A DNA stretch of 64,000 bases from Planctomycetota bacterium (lineage in GTDB: Bacteria > Planctomycetota > JAJSAM01 > JAJVHW01). The notes under the pieces were generated by a model. That model had not been told where the DNA came from and did not search any database. It was given only the letters and a program-made list of their open reading frames with translations. Shown piece by piece: positions 51,089-59,001 of this stretch (position 1 is its first letter; the number at the start of each line of letters is the position of its first letter). The position numbers were made by a program, and so were the translations under genes. The DNA is taken from positions 61,348 to 125,347 of the forward strand of contig JAJRPF010000066.1 of NCBI GenBank assembly GCA_024280885.1, written 5' to 3'.

Positions 51089-52213
51089 ATGCGAACATCG
51101 TTTCTCTTCGTAGCGGTTGCAGCTCTCACGTGCGCGGCGGCATTCGCCTATTGGGTCTCGCAGCGGTGGCGCGCCACGGACGGCGCCCGGCAAGCCCCAG
51201 TTGCCGCGCAACTCGAAGTACGTGACGCACTCGCACCCGACTACTCGCCGTCGATCGCGCTGCAAGGCGCCGATGCCCGCCCTGGCTACGTCACGTGGCG
51301 GTTGGGGCCGGGTGAAGTGATAACCGGCGTTGCGAGCGCCCGGCTCTGCGCGGCTGTCGAGGGCGTGCCGTCCTACGCCGACGGTGAACACGTCGTGGCC
51401 GTGCAGGAGCGTGACGGCAGCCTCCGGCTCGGCAACTGGCTCGACGCGCGGCAGCCCCGTGGAATGCGCTTCCTCTTCTACGCGATCTGGGTGGACACGC
51501 CTGCCGGACGAGAGTGGCGCACCGGTTGGGCGCGCATCGATCTCGTAGAGCTGACCGTCAGCGGTGTCGCGGTGCTCCCCGAGCGTCGCAACGTGGCGAC
51601 CGTTCGTGTCCAGACGCGGGATGGTCATCCCTTGGTCTCGGCGCTCATCGCAATCGACGACGCCAACTTCGAATCGGGATCGTTCCAGCAATACGCCTTC
51701 TCCGACGAACGTGGGGAGGTCCGTGTCTCGGGGCTCGAGCCGGATCGGTGGTTTCGGTTCAGCCTCCCGGCTGGAGTCGGGCCGGCCACATCTCCTGTGG
51801 AGACGACCGCCCCCGGTGGCAGACCGCCCGTGACGCTCGTCGTCCCGATTAGTGGAGCATGGACGACGACCAGCTATCGCGCGGTGCTTCCGCTACCGGG
51901 TTCGTCGCTGATGTTCGAATCGGTGGAGGCAAACCGCGGCGGCGTGCCGGTCGCCTGGCCGGCGACGCCGTTCATCGGACCCGGTCAGGGACCGTTCACT
52001 CCCGTCCACCTCATGCACCTTGCCGACGTTGATCTGCCCGAGCGTGTAACGCTGCGGTTTGGGTCCTTCGATCCGATGGTGATCGACCCACGCGACGCCG
52101 ATCACGTCTTGGTGTTTCGCGTCTCTCCAGCGGCTCCCGAGGCTGCGCTGTCGGAACGGTCGCCAGCAGAGTGGGCCAGCGGCAAGGTGGGGCCCGTCTC
52201 GTCCGAGCGATGA
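51089..52213 (+). CDS. Anchored protein with a carboxypeptidase-regulatory-like domain
   Basis: Encodes 374 residues from ATG 51089. An N-terminal anchor or signal (SFLFVAVAALTCAAAFAYWV) is followed by a first beta domain (YVTWRLGPGEVITGVASARL, CAAVEGVPSYADGEHVVAVQ). A second domain has the pattern VRVQTRDGHPLVSALIAIDD, then FSDERGEVRVSGLEPDRWFR, a CarboxypepD_reg-like unit. It has no catalytic motif. The ribosome site is weak. Confidence 0.66.
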   Translation: MRTSFLFVAVAALTCAAAFAYWVSQRWRATDGARQAPVAAQLEVRDALAPDYSPSIALQGADARPGYVTWRLGPGEVITGVASARLCAAVEGVPSYADGEHVVAVQERDGSLRLGNWLDARQPRGMRFLFYAIWVDTPAGREWRTGWARIDLVELTVSGVAVLPERRNVATVRVQTRDGHPLVSALIAIDDANFESGSFQQYAFSDERGEVRVSGLEPDRWFRFSLPAGVGPATSPVETTAPGGRPPVTLVVPISGAWTTTSYRAVLPLPGSSLMFESVEANRGGVPVAWPATPFIGPGQGPFTPVHLMHLADVDLPERVTLRFGSFDPMVIDPRDADHVLVFRVSPAAPEAALSERSPAEWASGKVGPVSSER

Positions 52214-52554
52214 CAAGCGGAAGCCCCGAAAGTCACAGCCGGACTGGTAGCAGGAATGGGGGCAAGTCCAAGAACGAGAGAACTCTCACACGAGGTGGCA
52301 CGAAGAACGGGGCAGATCATGCGCGGGGCCCGAACGAGAATCCCGTTTCTCAGGGTGGGCGGGTTCGCAACCCGCGCGAGCGCCCGGTCTGTACCGGAGA
52401 ACGAGACGAGGAGAAACGGACGATGTCGCATGTCACACCAGGTACTCGCCTCGGAGCGACTGAGCGCCATCTCCGCTCCCCGCGGCTTGAGATTTGCCTT
52501 GCGGCTGACGCCGAGGGGCACCCATCATTCGCGAAGAGTACGGGGGGCGAGAGC
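52214..52554. other. Intergenic stretch with an IS-end remnant
   Basis: 341 bp with no convincing frame. It contains the 48-bp IS-end copy at 52272-52319 and separates the motif-linked set from the kinase/caspase/subtilase array. Confidence 0.45.
52272..52319. mobile_element. Solo IS end, copy of 30132-30179
   Basis: 42 of 48 bases match the sequence after the IS3-like transposase fragment at 30.1 kb, same orientation, ending GAAGAACGGGGCAGATCA. No transposase is adjacent. Confidence 0.55.
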
Positions 52555-53133
52555 ATGGACGGTGCGTCAGCGCGGGACGATCCCCGGACCCTCGATGAAC
52601 TGGTGCGCAGCGCGTGCGAAGGCTCAGCGGATGCTTGGAGCGCACTCTATCATCACGCCTACCCACAGATGTTGCGGTACGCGACTCGCCTGATGGGCGC
52701 GCAGCGCGTGGAGCACACGTTCTCGGCGCAGGATCTGCTCCACGAGGGTTACCTGAAGCTGAAGCGCGCAGCGAAGCTCGGCCTCACTTCGTATGCCCAC
52801 TTCCTGGCCACGTCGTTCCGGGCCATGCGGCAGATCCTGATCGATCACGCCGAGAGCAAGAATTGCCAGAAGCGCGGAGGCGCGTGGAAGCGCTCTCGCC
52901 TGACGGGCATCCTCCTCCACTTCGAGACCCGGGTGATCGATCTGCTTCCGCTGCACGAGGCGCTGGAAAGCCTCCGCGCCATCGATCCGGATGCGCTCGT
53001 CATCGTCGAACTCAGATTCTACGAGGGCTGGAAGATGAAGGAGATCGCCCGGTACCTGCATCGTGGGCTGCGGTCGGTGGAGCACGATTGGGAGTTTGCG
53101 CGCACCTTTCTGCATGGAGAGCTCTCGACGTGA
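52555..53133 (+). CDS. Planctomycete-type ECF sigma factor (Sigma70_ECF)
   Basis: Encodes 192 residues. DELVRSACEGSADAWSALYH, ATRLMGAQRVEHTFSAQDLL, HEGYLKLKRAAKLGLTSYAH, FLATSFRAMRQILIDHAESK, AIDPDALVIVELRFYEGWKM and KEIARYLHRGLRSVEHDWEF follow the Sigma70_ECF family found mostly in planctomycetes. In that group the sigma gene is commonly followed by a Ser/Thr kinase, as here (GTGA overlap), and the kinase probably controls the sigma factor by phosphorylation. It opens the 52.5-63.3-kb array. Confidence 0.9.
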   Translation: MDGASARDDPRTLDELVRSACEGSADAWSALYHHAYPQMLRYATRLMGAQRVEHTFSAQDLLHEGYLKLKRAAKLGLTSYAHFLATSFRAMRQILIDHAESKNCQKRGGAWKRSRLTGILLHFETRVIDLLPLHEALESLRAIDPDALVIVELRFYEGWKMKEIARYLHRGLRSVEHDWEFARTFLHGELST

Positions 53134-56100
53134 ATCCCGGCCGATGGAGAGTCATCAAGGGAGTGTTCAAGGAGTCGCTCGCGTTGCAGACCTGCGAACG
53201 CGAGTCCTTCGTCCGGCGCAAGTGCGTGGGAGACACGGAGGTCCGCGATCGGGTCATGAACTTGGTGCGCGTACGACGACAGGTGATGCGCCAGAACACC
53301 CAGCTAACCCGACCGCAACCGGTCCACGGCGGCGAATGCGCCGGGTCGGTTCAGGAGCCGTCGGAGCGGCCCTCCGGGGATCCCGACGTGGATGCGGATG
53401 ACGCGGAGCAGGCGATGCCGTCCGTCAGCGATCGCGTGGCGAATCGCTACGAACTGCGATCGGAGTTGGGTGCCGGCGCGTTCGGTCACGTGTTCGCCGC
53501 GTGGGACGTGATCGACGGTCGCAACGTCGCCGTGAAAGTCGTGGCCCTCACGACCAGTCTGCAGAGGTTCCTCTACCGTCGTGAGCTCGCCACGCTGCGC
53601 CGGGGCTGCGTGCCGGGGGTCGTCGAGCTTCTGGACGACGGAGACGACGGACGATGGGCCTTCCTCGTGATGGAACTGATCCAGGGGGCGTGGTTCCCGG
53701 GCACCGCGGTCGCCCGTGCGGACTTCGACGCACTCCTTCCCAGGGCGATCGCGCTCCTGGAGGGCGTGGGACGATTGCACGCCGCGGGTGTTCTCCACCG
53801 TGACTTGAAACCGAGCAACGTACTCGTGGGTCCGGGAGACCGGGTCACGCTCGTGGATCTGGGGATCGCGGAAGACGACACCGATTCGACGAGGGCGGAG
53901 CGGAGCGAACACGTCATGGGCACGCCGCCCTACATGGCGCCAGAACGCTTGCAGGGACGGCCTGCGACCATCCAGAGCGATCTGTTTGCCGTGGGGCGGA
54001 TGCTGATTGATGCCCTGACTCCGGAGGGACCATCAACGCGCCCCCACCTCGCCGTCCTCGAGGCTGCCGCGGCGTCTGTGGAGTTGATCCCCGATCACGT
54101 GCCAGCAGATGTTCGCGAACTGCTCCGCGCTCTCGTCCACCCGACGCCGCGATCTAGGCCGAAGACCGCCGGCGCGGCACTACGCGTGTTACGAGCGCAT
54201 CGCTCACCCGCTCAAGAGCTGCGTCTGCCGCGTCTCGGCGGCAGAGCTACCGTCGCGGCCATCGTCGATGCCGCCGTCGACAAGTCGTCGGCGGACGTGA
54301 TCGGGCAGGCCGGATCGGGGAAGACGAGAGCCTTGCGCGATGCCGCGGAAGAACTCCGAACCCTGGGCCATCACGTCCTCTGGCTCACGCCGTCGCGGGA
54401 CAAGGATGATCCCCTTACGCGCCTCGTCCCGGCGTCGTCCATCCCCGGGCACGCGAGCCCCTCCGATCGCGACGAAGCGATCCGCGTCCGTCTGCGGCGA
54501 TGGCTCGAGGCTGGCGCGGTCCTGCTTGCTGACGACGCCGGCACCCTCGATCCCGCCACCCAGAAGGAGCTCGCCCATCTGCGAGAATCGGGAGCGGTCA
54601 TTCAGGTCATGCCCGGCACCTCGTGCAAGCGCCAGATCGAGATCCCGTTCCTGCGCCGGGACGATCTATTGCCGCTGGTGAGCGCGACGAACCGGATCTT
54701 CCATTTGCGCAGCGACGTCGCGGACACGTTGTGGAAGCTCACACGCGGCTGCGCGGCACGGGTGGTGTCGGAGATCGAAGCGTGGAGCCACTCCGGTCTC
54801 GCCACGTGGCAGGACGGTCTCTCCCTGGCGCCGCGCGCACTCGCCCGGATCCGAGCCTCCGGCGCACTTGCGGTGGAGAGCGTCGATCACATGCTCGGCA
54901 GCGGATTGCACGAGACGGTCGTCGACGTCTGGAACGTCCTCTCGCTTGCCGGAGTCGGGCTGAACGCGGACTCCGTGGGACGCGTTCTCGAACGTGCGCC
55001 GCGACGCGTCCGCGGCTCGATCCAAGCGCTGATAGAGATGGGCGCACTGGCGCTCGACGAGTTGGGCCGCGCGTGGACCCTCCACCCGAGTCCCCACGTG
55101 GCCGATCTCGCCTCCGATCGTCGCGCCGCGTGGAGTTGCCGGATCGCCGCCGAGTTACCCGCCCGGTCCTATGAACGGTTCCACCACCTGATGGTCGCGG
55201 AGAGGCCGGGAGAGGCGTGTCGAACCGCCTCCGACGTGGCGAACGCCGCACTCACCGCCGGCCGCGCCGCCGACGCGCGCCTGGTCCTTGACATAGCGTT
55301 GACCGTGGCGCGCCGAGACCTACCTGAGCAGGTTGAGTTGTATGTGGAACTGCTCGGGCTCATGGCACAGGCGGCCATGTCGCAGTCCACCGAGGCGGCG
55401 ATCAGTCTCGCTCGGTATCATGTGGAGCTCGGACCGCCGGACGACGCGGGAGTTGTCGCTTGGGGCCGGCTGATGCACGCCGCGGAGCTGGTGCTGAACG
55501 CCGACCCGCGGCGGGCGTTGGCCCTGCTCGATGAGCAACCCGAACTGCCGACGCCGGCACACCACCGCCTTCACCACATCATCGCTAATCGGGCAGCGAA
55601 CCGGACCCGCGATTTGCAGGAGCAGCATAGACGGGTGGCGCTGGCAGTCCCGTGGGTCCGGGACCGCCAGACCAAGGACGCGCGCGCACTCCTGGCCGCC
55701 TGGACAGGTTGGTTGCGGTTCGAGCAGCAGCGGCACGGAACCGCCGCCGGACTGCACCGACGGGCCAAGCGACTGTCACAGCACACGCGGGCCCGAACCA
55801 CCGCGCTGTGCAATGCCGCAGGGGCCGACATCGAGGCGGGCAATCTGGAGGCCGCGCGGACGACGGCATCGGACGCCATCGAAGCGGCTCGAGACGCCAG
55901 GGACAGCGTGAACCTCGCGCGGGCGGAGCGCTTGCTCCGCGCCGTGACGTACCGACTCGAGGAGTCCGTCGCAGTCGATGAGGAACTCGTCGATGCATGC
56001 GCCCATCTCGGCCGGTACCCGACGCGCGGGATGATCCTTCTGGGCGAGGCCGCCATCGCGTGGCGCGCTGGACTGTTAGGCCGTGCGGGAGAGCTCGCTG

Positions 56101-56426
56101 GCCACGCCCGGGACCTCCTGCCACGGCGGACAGCGTTCGCCGCTCGGATCCTGTGTGCGGCCCTCGCGGCGGCGTGTACCGGCGGCGTCTGCGACGACAT
56201 CCGCGAGTGGCTGGCGGACGATGACAGCATCTGTGAGCCGCCGGGCTTGCTCGCCCAGGCTGTCGCACTGGTCTGCGACGTCGTGGGCCCCGATACCGTG
56301 CCCACGAACCTGAGAAGGCTCGCGATGGCGTGGGCTCAAGAGACACACCCATCCGACGCGCGCCGCGAGATCCTGACTCCCGCGGAGGTCGCCGCGCGCA
56401 TCTCACCTTTGTCGATCAACATCTGA
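53130..56426 (+). CDS. Ser/Thr protein kinase - ATPase - helical repeat protein
   Basis: Encodes 1098 residues from GTG 53130, which overlaps the sigma stop. The N-terminal helix NPGRWRVIKGVFKESLAL is the usual start of planctomycete sigma-linked kinases. Kinase: Gly loop LGAGAFGHVF, Lys136, HRDLKPSN at 223-230, DLG at ~243 and GTPPYMAPERL. From ~385 a P-loop ATPase follows: GQAGSGKT at 392-399 and Walker B AVLLADDAGT at ~463. The C-terminal ~450 residues are helical, TPR-like repeats. The layout recalls PknK/STAND signalling hubs: a sensor and switch for the effectors downstream. Confidence 0.88.
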   Translation: MNPGRWRVIKGVFKESLALQTCERESFVRRKCVGDTEVRDRVMNLVRVRRQVMRQNTQLTRPQPVHGGECAGSVQEPSERPSGDPDVDADDAEQAMPSVSDRVANRYELRSELGAGAFGHVFAAWDVIDGRNVAVKVVALTTSLQRFLYRRELATLRRGCVPGVVELLDDGDDGRWAFLVMELIQGAWFPGTAVARADFDALLPRAIALLEGVGRLHAAGVLHRDLKPSNVLVGPGDRVTLVDLGIAEDDTDSTRAERSEHVMGTPPYMAPERLQGRPATIQSDLFAVGRMLIDALTPEGPSTRPHLAVLEAAAASVELIPDHVPADVRELLRALVHPTPRSRPKTAGAALRVLRAHRSPAQELRLPRLGGRATVAAIVDAAVDKSSADVIGQAGSGKTRALRDAAEELRTLGHHVLWLTPSRDKDDPLTRLVPASSIPGHASPSDRDEAIRVRLRRWLEAGAVLLADDAGTLDPATQKELAHLRESGAVIQVMPGTSCKRQIEIPFLRRDDLLPLVSATNRIFHLRSDVADTLWKLTRGCAARVVSEIEAWSHSGLATWQDGLSLAPRALARIRASGALAVESVDHMLGSGLHETVVDVWNVLSLAGVGLNADSVGRVLERAPRRVRGSIQALIEMGALALDELGRAWTLHPSPHVADLASDRRAAWSCRIAAELPARSYERFHHLMVAERPGEACRTASDVANAALTAGRAADARLVLDIALTVARRDLPEQVELYVELLGLMAQAAMSQSTEAAISLARYHVELGPPDDAGVVAWGRLMHAAELVLNADPRRALALLDEQPELPTPAHHRLHHIIANRAANRTRDLQEQHRRVALAVPWVRDRQTKDARALLAAWTGWLRFEQQRHGTAAGLHRRAKRLSQHTRARTTALCNAAGADIEAGNLEAARTTASDAIEAARDARDSVNLARAERLLRAVTYRLEESVAVDEELVDACAHLGRYPTRGMILLGEAAIAWRAGLLGRAGELAGHARDLLPRRTAFAARILCAALAAACTGGVCDDIREWLADDDSICEPPGLLAQAVALVCDVVGPDTVPTNLRRLAMAWAQETHPSDARREILTPAEVAARISPLSINI

Positions 56427-56448
56427 CCGTTCACCCAGGAGGCATCCG

Positions 56449-57279
56449 ATGTCACCCCAAGTCTCGCGCACAACCGTCCCTCGATCCCGCGCAGGAAGAG
56501 GACCGCAACTCAGCGATGGCACTTTCGAGGGCCGACGGTCGCTTGAGGGCACACCGAAGCCGCAACAGTTCACCGTGATCGCCTTTGCGCCGAACCCATT
56601 CGAGTCCGTCGAGTTGTGGTGCTATCGGAAGAACCTCACAGGCTCGTTCTCAGGCGACGAGTACGACCAGATTCCGGCGACCGGCAGTCCCCCCCGTCCC
56701 GTCGCGTGGTTCGATCAAGTTGCACAGAACGAAGAGTTCGAGCCGGATGACGAGTTCGCCATCGACTCCACGGAGAACATTCAGAACCTCAAGCAGTTCG
56801 CAACCGATCGCTTCAAGAGCGAGTTCCCTGGCCACCAGGATCACGTCGACAACTGGCAGGTCTCCGTGGCACGCCCGTTTCAACCATCCACTGGCGGCAC
56901 CGACACGAAGATCAGGAAGAACAAGGTCTACGCGGTGTACCAAGACGATCAACTGGGCACTGAACCGATCACGACACTCACGGCATGGGTGTGGATCCCT
57001 GTCGAAGGGGACAGGGAGATCTGGCTGCTCTACCGGCGAGATCAACTCGGTGGGTTCCGAGTGCCTGGAAGCGCACTTCAGGGTTCCTCGGCCAAGTTCC
57101 AACGGACGCGCTTCGTGTTCGAATTCGATCCGCCCGCCACGTACGAACAATGGGACATCTCGGCGTATGCGGCCACCATCGAACTCTTCTTCGACCACGC
57201 CCGATCTCACCCCGACAGTCCCGTGATCGACAATACCGACCTCACGGTCCACGACTTCAGACTGGCCCCGCTGAAATAG
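56449..57279 (+). CDS. Unknown protein of the kinase array
   Basis: Encodes 276 residues, with AGGAGG 7 nt before the ATG. After a basic N-terminus the sequence is beta/alpha mixed: QQFTVIAFAPNPFESVELWC, ENIQNLKQFATDRFKSEFPG, TLTAWVWIPVEGDREIWLLY and SAYAATIELFFDHARSHPDS. No signal peptide, membrane segment or catalytic motif is recognised. The 22-bp gap to the kinase gene makes co-expression near certain, so it may be an adaptor or substrate. Confidence 0.68.
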   Translation: MSPQVSRTTVPRSRAGRGPQLSDGTFEGRRSLEGTPKPQQFTVIAFAPNPFESVELWCYRKNLTGSFSGDEYDQIPATGSPPRPVAWFDQVAQNEEFEPDDEFAIDSTENIQNLKQFATDRFKSEFPGHQDHVDNWQVSVARPFQPSTGGTDTKIRKNKVYAVYQDDQLGTEPITTLTAWVWIPVEGDREIWLLYRRDQLGGFRVPGSALQGSSAKFQRTRFVFEFDPPATYEQWDISAYAATIELFFDHARSHPDSPVIDNTDLTVHDFRLAPLK

Positions 57280-57380
57280 CGATCGCCCCCCCCCGTTGGG
57301 ACGTCCATGACCTAGCCCACCCACCGCGGAGTCAGTCGAGACCCCGCACCCCCGACACACATCTCAAGAGGAGGCCACAG

Positions 57381-57674
57381 ATGACTAGACTTGGTTACGG
57401 CATACTCAAGAAGAAGGTCCGCAAGCTGACTCTGTGGAAGCGAAAGGACTCCGAGCCAAAATCGGTGAAGGTCGAGATCGCCGCACCAACGTTCAAAGGT
57501 GCGAAGGTCGATGTCTTCACGCGAGACGAGGATGGCAAAGAGACGGACCCCGTGACTGCCGAACACGAGCGGCCAGTCCGCCTCACGGAGGTCGAGGTCG
57601 GTCATGAGGTCGTGGCTGTGCTCCACGCGTCCAATCTCAAGGGCCGCACGACGGCCGCAGCGGTGTTCGGATGA
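57381..57674 (+). CDS. Small basic/acidic protein of the kinase array
   Basis: Encodes 97 residues, with GAGGAGG before ATG 57381. A Lys-rich start (LKKKVRKLTLWKRKDSEPKS) is followed by a beta-type domain (KVEIAAPTFKGAKVDVFTRD, RPVRLTEVEVGHEVVAVLHA). Family unknown. Size and place between the kinase and the caspase fit an adaptor or inhibitor. Confidence 0.65.
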   Translation: MTRLGYGILKKKVRKLTLWKRKDSEPKSVKVEIAAPTFKGAKVDVFTRDEDGKETDPVTAEHERPVRLTEVEVGHEVVAVLHASNLKGRTTAAAVFG

Positions 57675-57800
57675 TGCGACCTTCCGGTTGCTGCTCTCGG
57701 GGACGAGGTGCGACCACGCACGACTGCACCCGCTCCGGGTCTCATCGACCTCGACACTCCGCGACGTCTTGAACGCCGATCTCTCTGGGAGCCGATCACG

Positions 57801-58856
57801 ATGCCGAAGCCCCGACCTCCAGCACCGCCTGATGGCCACGGCGAAGGCAGGTCTATTCACATCGGGTTGAATCGGATCGATCAGGGGGTCTATCGCGGAC
57901 ACCTGGGCGACCTCGCCGGCGCCGAGAACGACGCGCGCGCGATGCGCGACTTGGCGAACGAGTTCGGATTCTCGTCGCGGCTCATCGTCAATGAGGAAGC
58001 GAGCCGGGACGTCGTACGAGAAACGCTCGAAGCGACCATCTCACGCCTCATCCCAGGCGACGCACTCCTAGTGACCTTCGCGGGACACGGGGTCACGCTC
58101 CGGGGCATCGGCATCGAGACGGACGGGTGGGATGAGGCGTGGTGCCTCTACGACGGCGTGCTCCTGGACGACGAATTCCACGAACTGCTCGCCACGGTTC
58201 CCGCGGGATGCGAGGTCACGATCGTGACCGACTCCTGCTTCGCGGCGGGGATCATCGAGGACGTGGGCGCTGGCGTGAGGGCGCCCGCGGCACGGCGCAC
58301 GTTGTCATTGAACTCCGTGACCGAGCGACTCGCTGGCGTCGCGGGACAGTTGCTGAGCGTCGCCAAGACCGGGGAGTCTCCGGAGTCGTTCGTCGCGGAA
58401 TTCATGAAGCGTGCCGGACCCGCCGAGACGTTCGCCGTCCGCGCGCCCGAGTCACGCTCGGCAGACATCGCCATCGGGCGCCTCATCCGCTCGGGGAAGA
58501 TCCCTCCGGGTGCGGCTCCGACCCGGGGCCGAAGGTCGCCGATCTCCGCGCGCGTGCTCTCCCTCGCCGCCGCGGGAGAAGGTGAATTGGCGTTCGAGGG
58601 ATCACAGCACGGGTTCTTCACCGCTGCGCTTCTCGAGGTCGTGGATCGGATGGAATTCTCGGACTTTTCCTACGACGACTTGATGGAGGATGTCGGCCTC
58701 CTCGTATCGACGCAGCGCCCCACCATCGGTACGGCTGGGGTGAACGCCCGCGAGGCCCGGCGCGCCCGCCCGTTCGAGAATCCTGGTTTCGGGACCACGA
58801 ACGCCGGCATTGATCAGTCCCTCGCCGCGGACGCGGACCAGCGCCCACAACGCTGA
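57801..58856 (+). CDS. Caspase-like cysteine protease (C14/metacaspase type)
   Basis: Encodes 351 residues from ATG 57801 (GGGAG 10 nt upstream). The caspase fold is shown by IHIGLNRIDQGVYRGHLGDL, AGAENDARAMRDLANEFG, ALLVTFAGHGV with catalytic His96, and EVTIVTDSCFAAGII with catalytic Cys146. SILSLAAAGEGELAFEGS-type sequence and HGFFTAALLEVVDR complete the second half. There is no signal peptide, so it acts inside the cell. Bacterial caspases in such arrays are usually death effectors or regulators cleaving partner proteins. The subtilase two genes on makes a protease cascade possible. Confidence 0.87.
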   Translation: MPKPRPPAPPDGHGEGRSIHIGLNRIDQGVYRGHLGDLAGAENDARAMRDLANEFGFSSRLIVNEEASRDVVRETLEATISRLIPGDALLVTFAGHGVTLRGIGIETDGWDEAWCLYDGVLLDDEFHELLATVPAGCEVTIVTDSCFAAGIIEDVGAGVRAPAARRTLSLNSVTERLAGVAGQLLSVAKTGESPESFVAEFMKRAGPAETFAVRAPESRSADIAIGRLIRSGKIPPGAAPTRGRRSPISARVLSLAAAGEGELAFEGSQHGFFTAALLEVVDRMEFSDFSYDDLMEDVGLLVSTQRPTIGTAGVNAREARRARPFENPGFGTTNAGIDQSLAADADQRPQR

Positions 58857-59001
58857 CGCAAGGCGTGCCGCGCCAGCTCCGATGCGGGTTCCGGCGACAG
58901 ACTCCGTAAGGGAATGTAGGCACCCGGCGAGTCCCTGACGCGTGAAGTCAGGGCCACCGCGATGCCACCGGGCAGCCGCCCCTTCCCGACGGAGCTTGAC
59001 C

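Noticed and set aside
52614..53129. Extension of the kinase frame upstream to 52614
   Set aside because: This part overlaps the sigma gene in another frame and is Arg/Pro-rich; the typical kinase N-terminus starts at GTG 53130.
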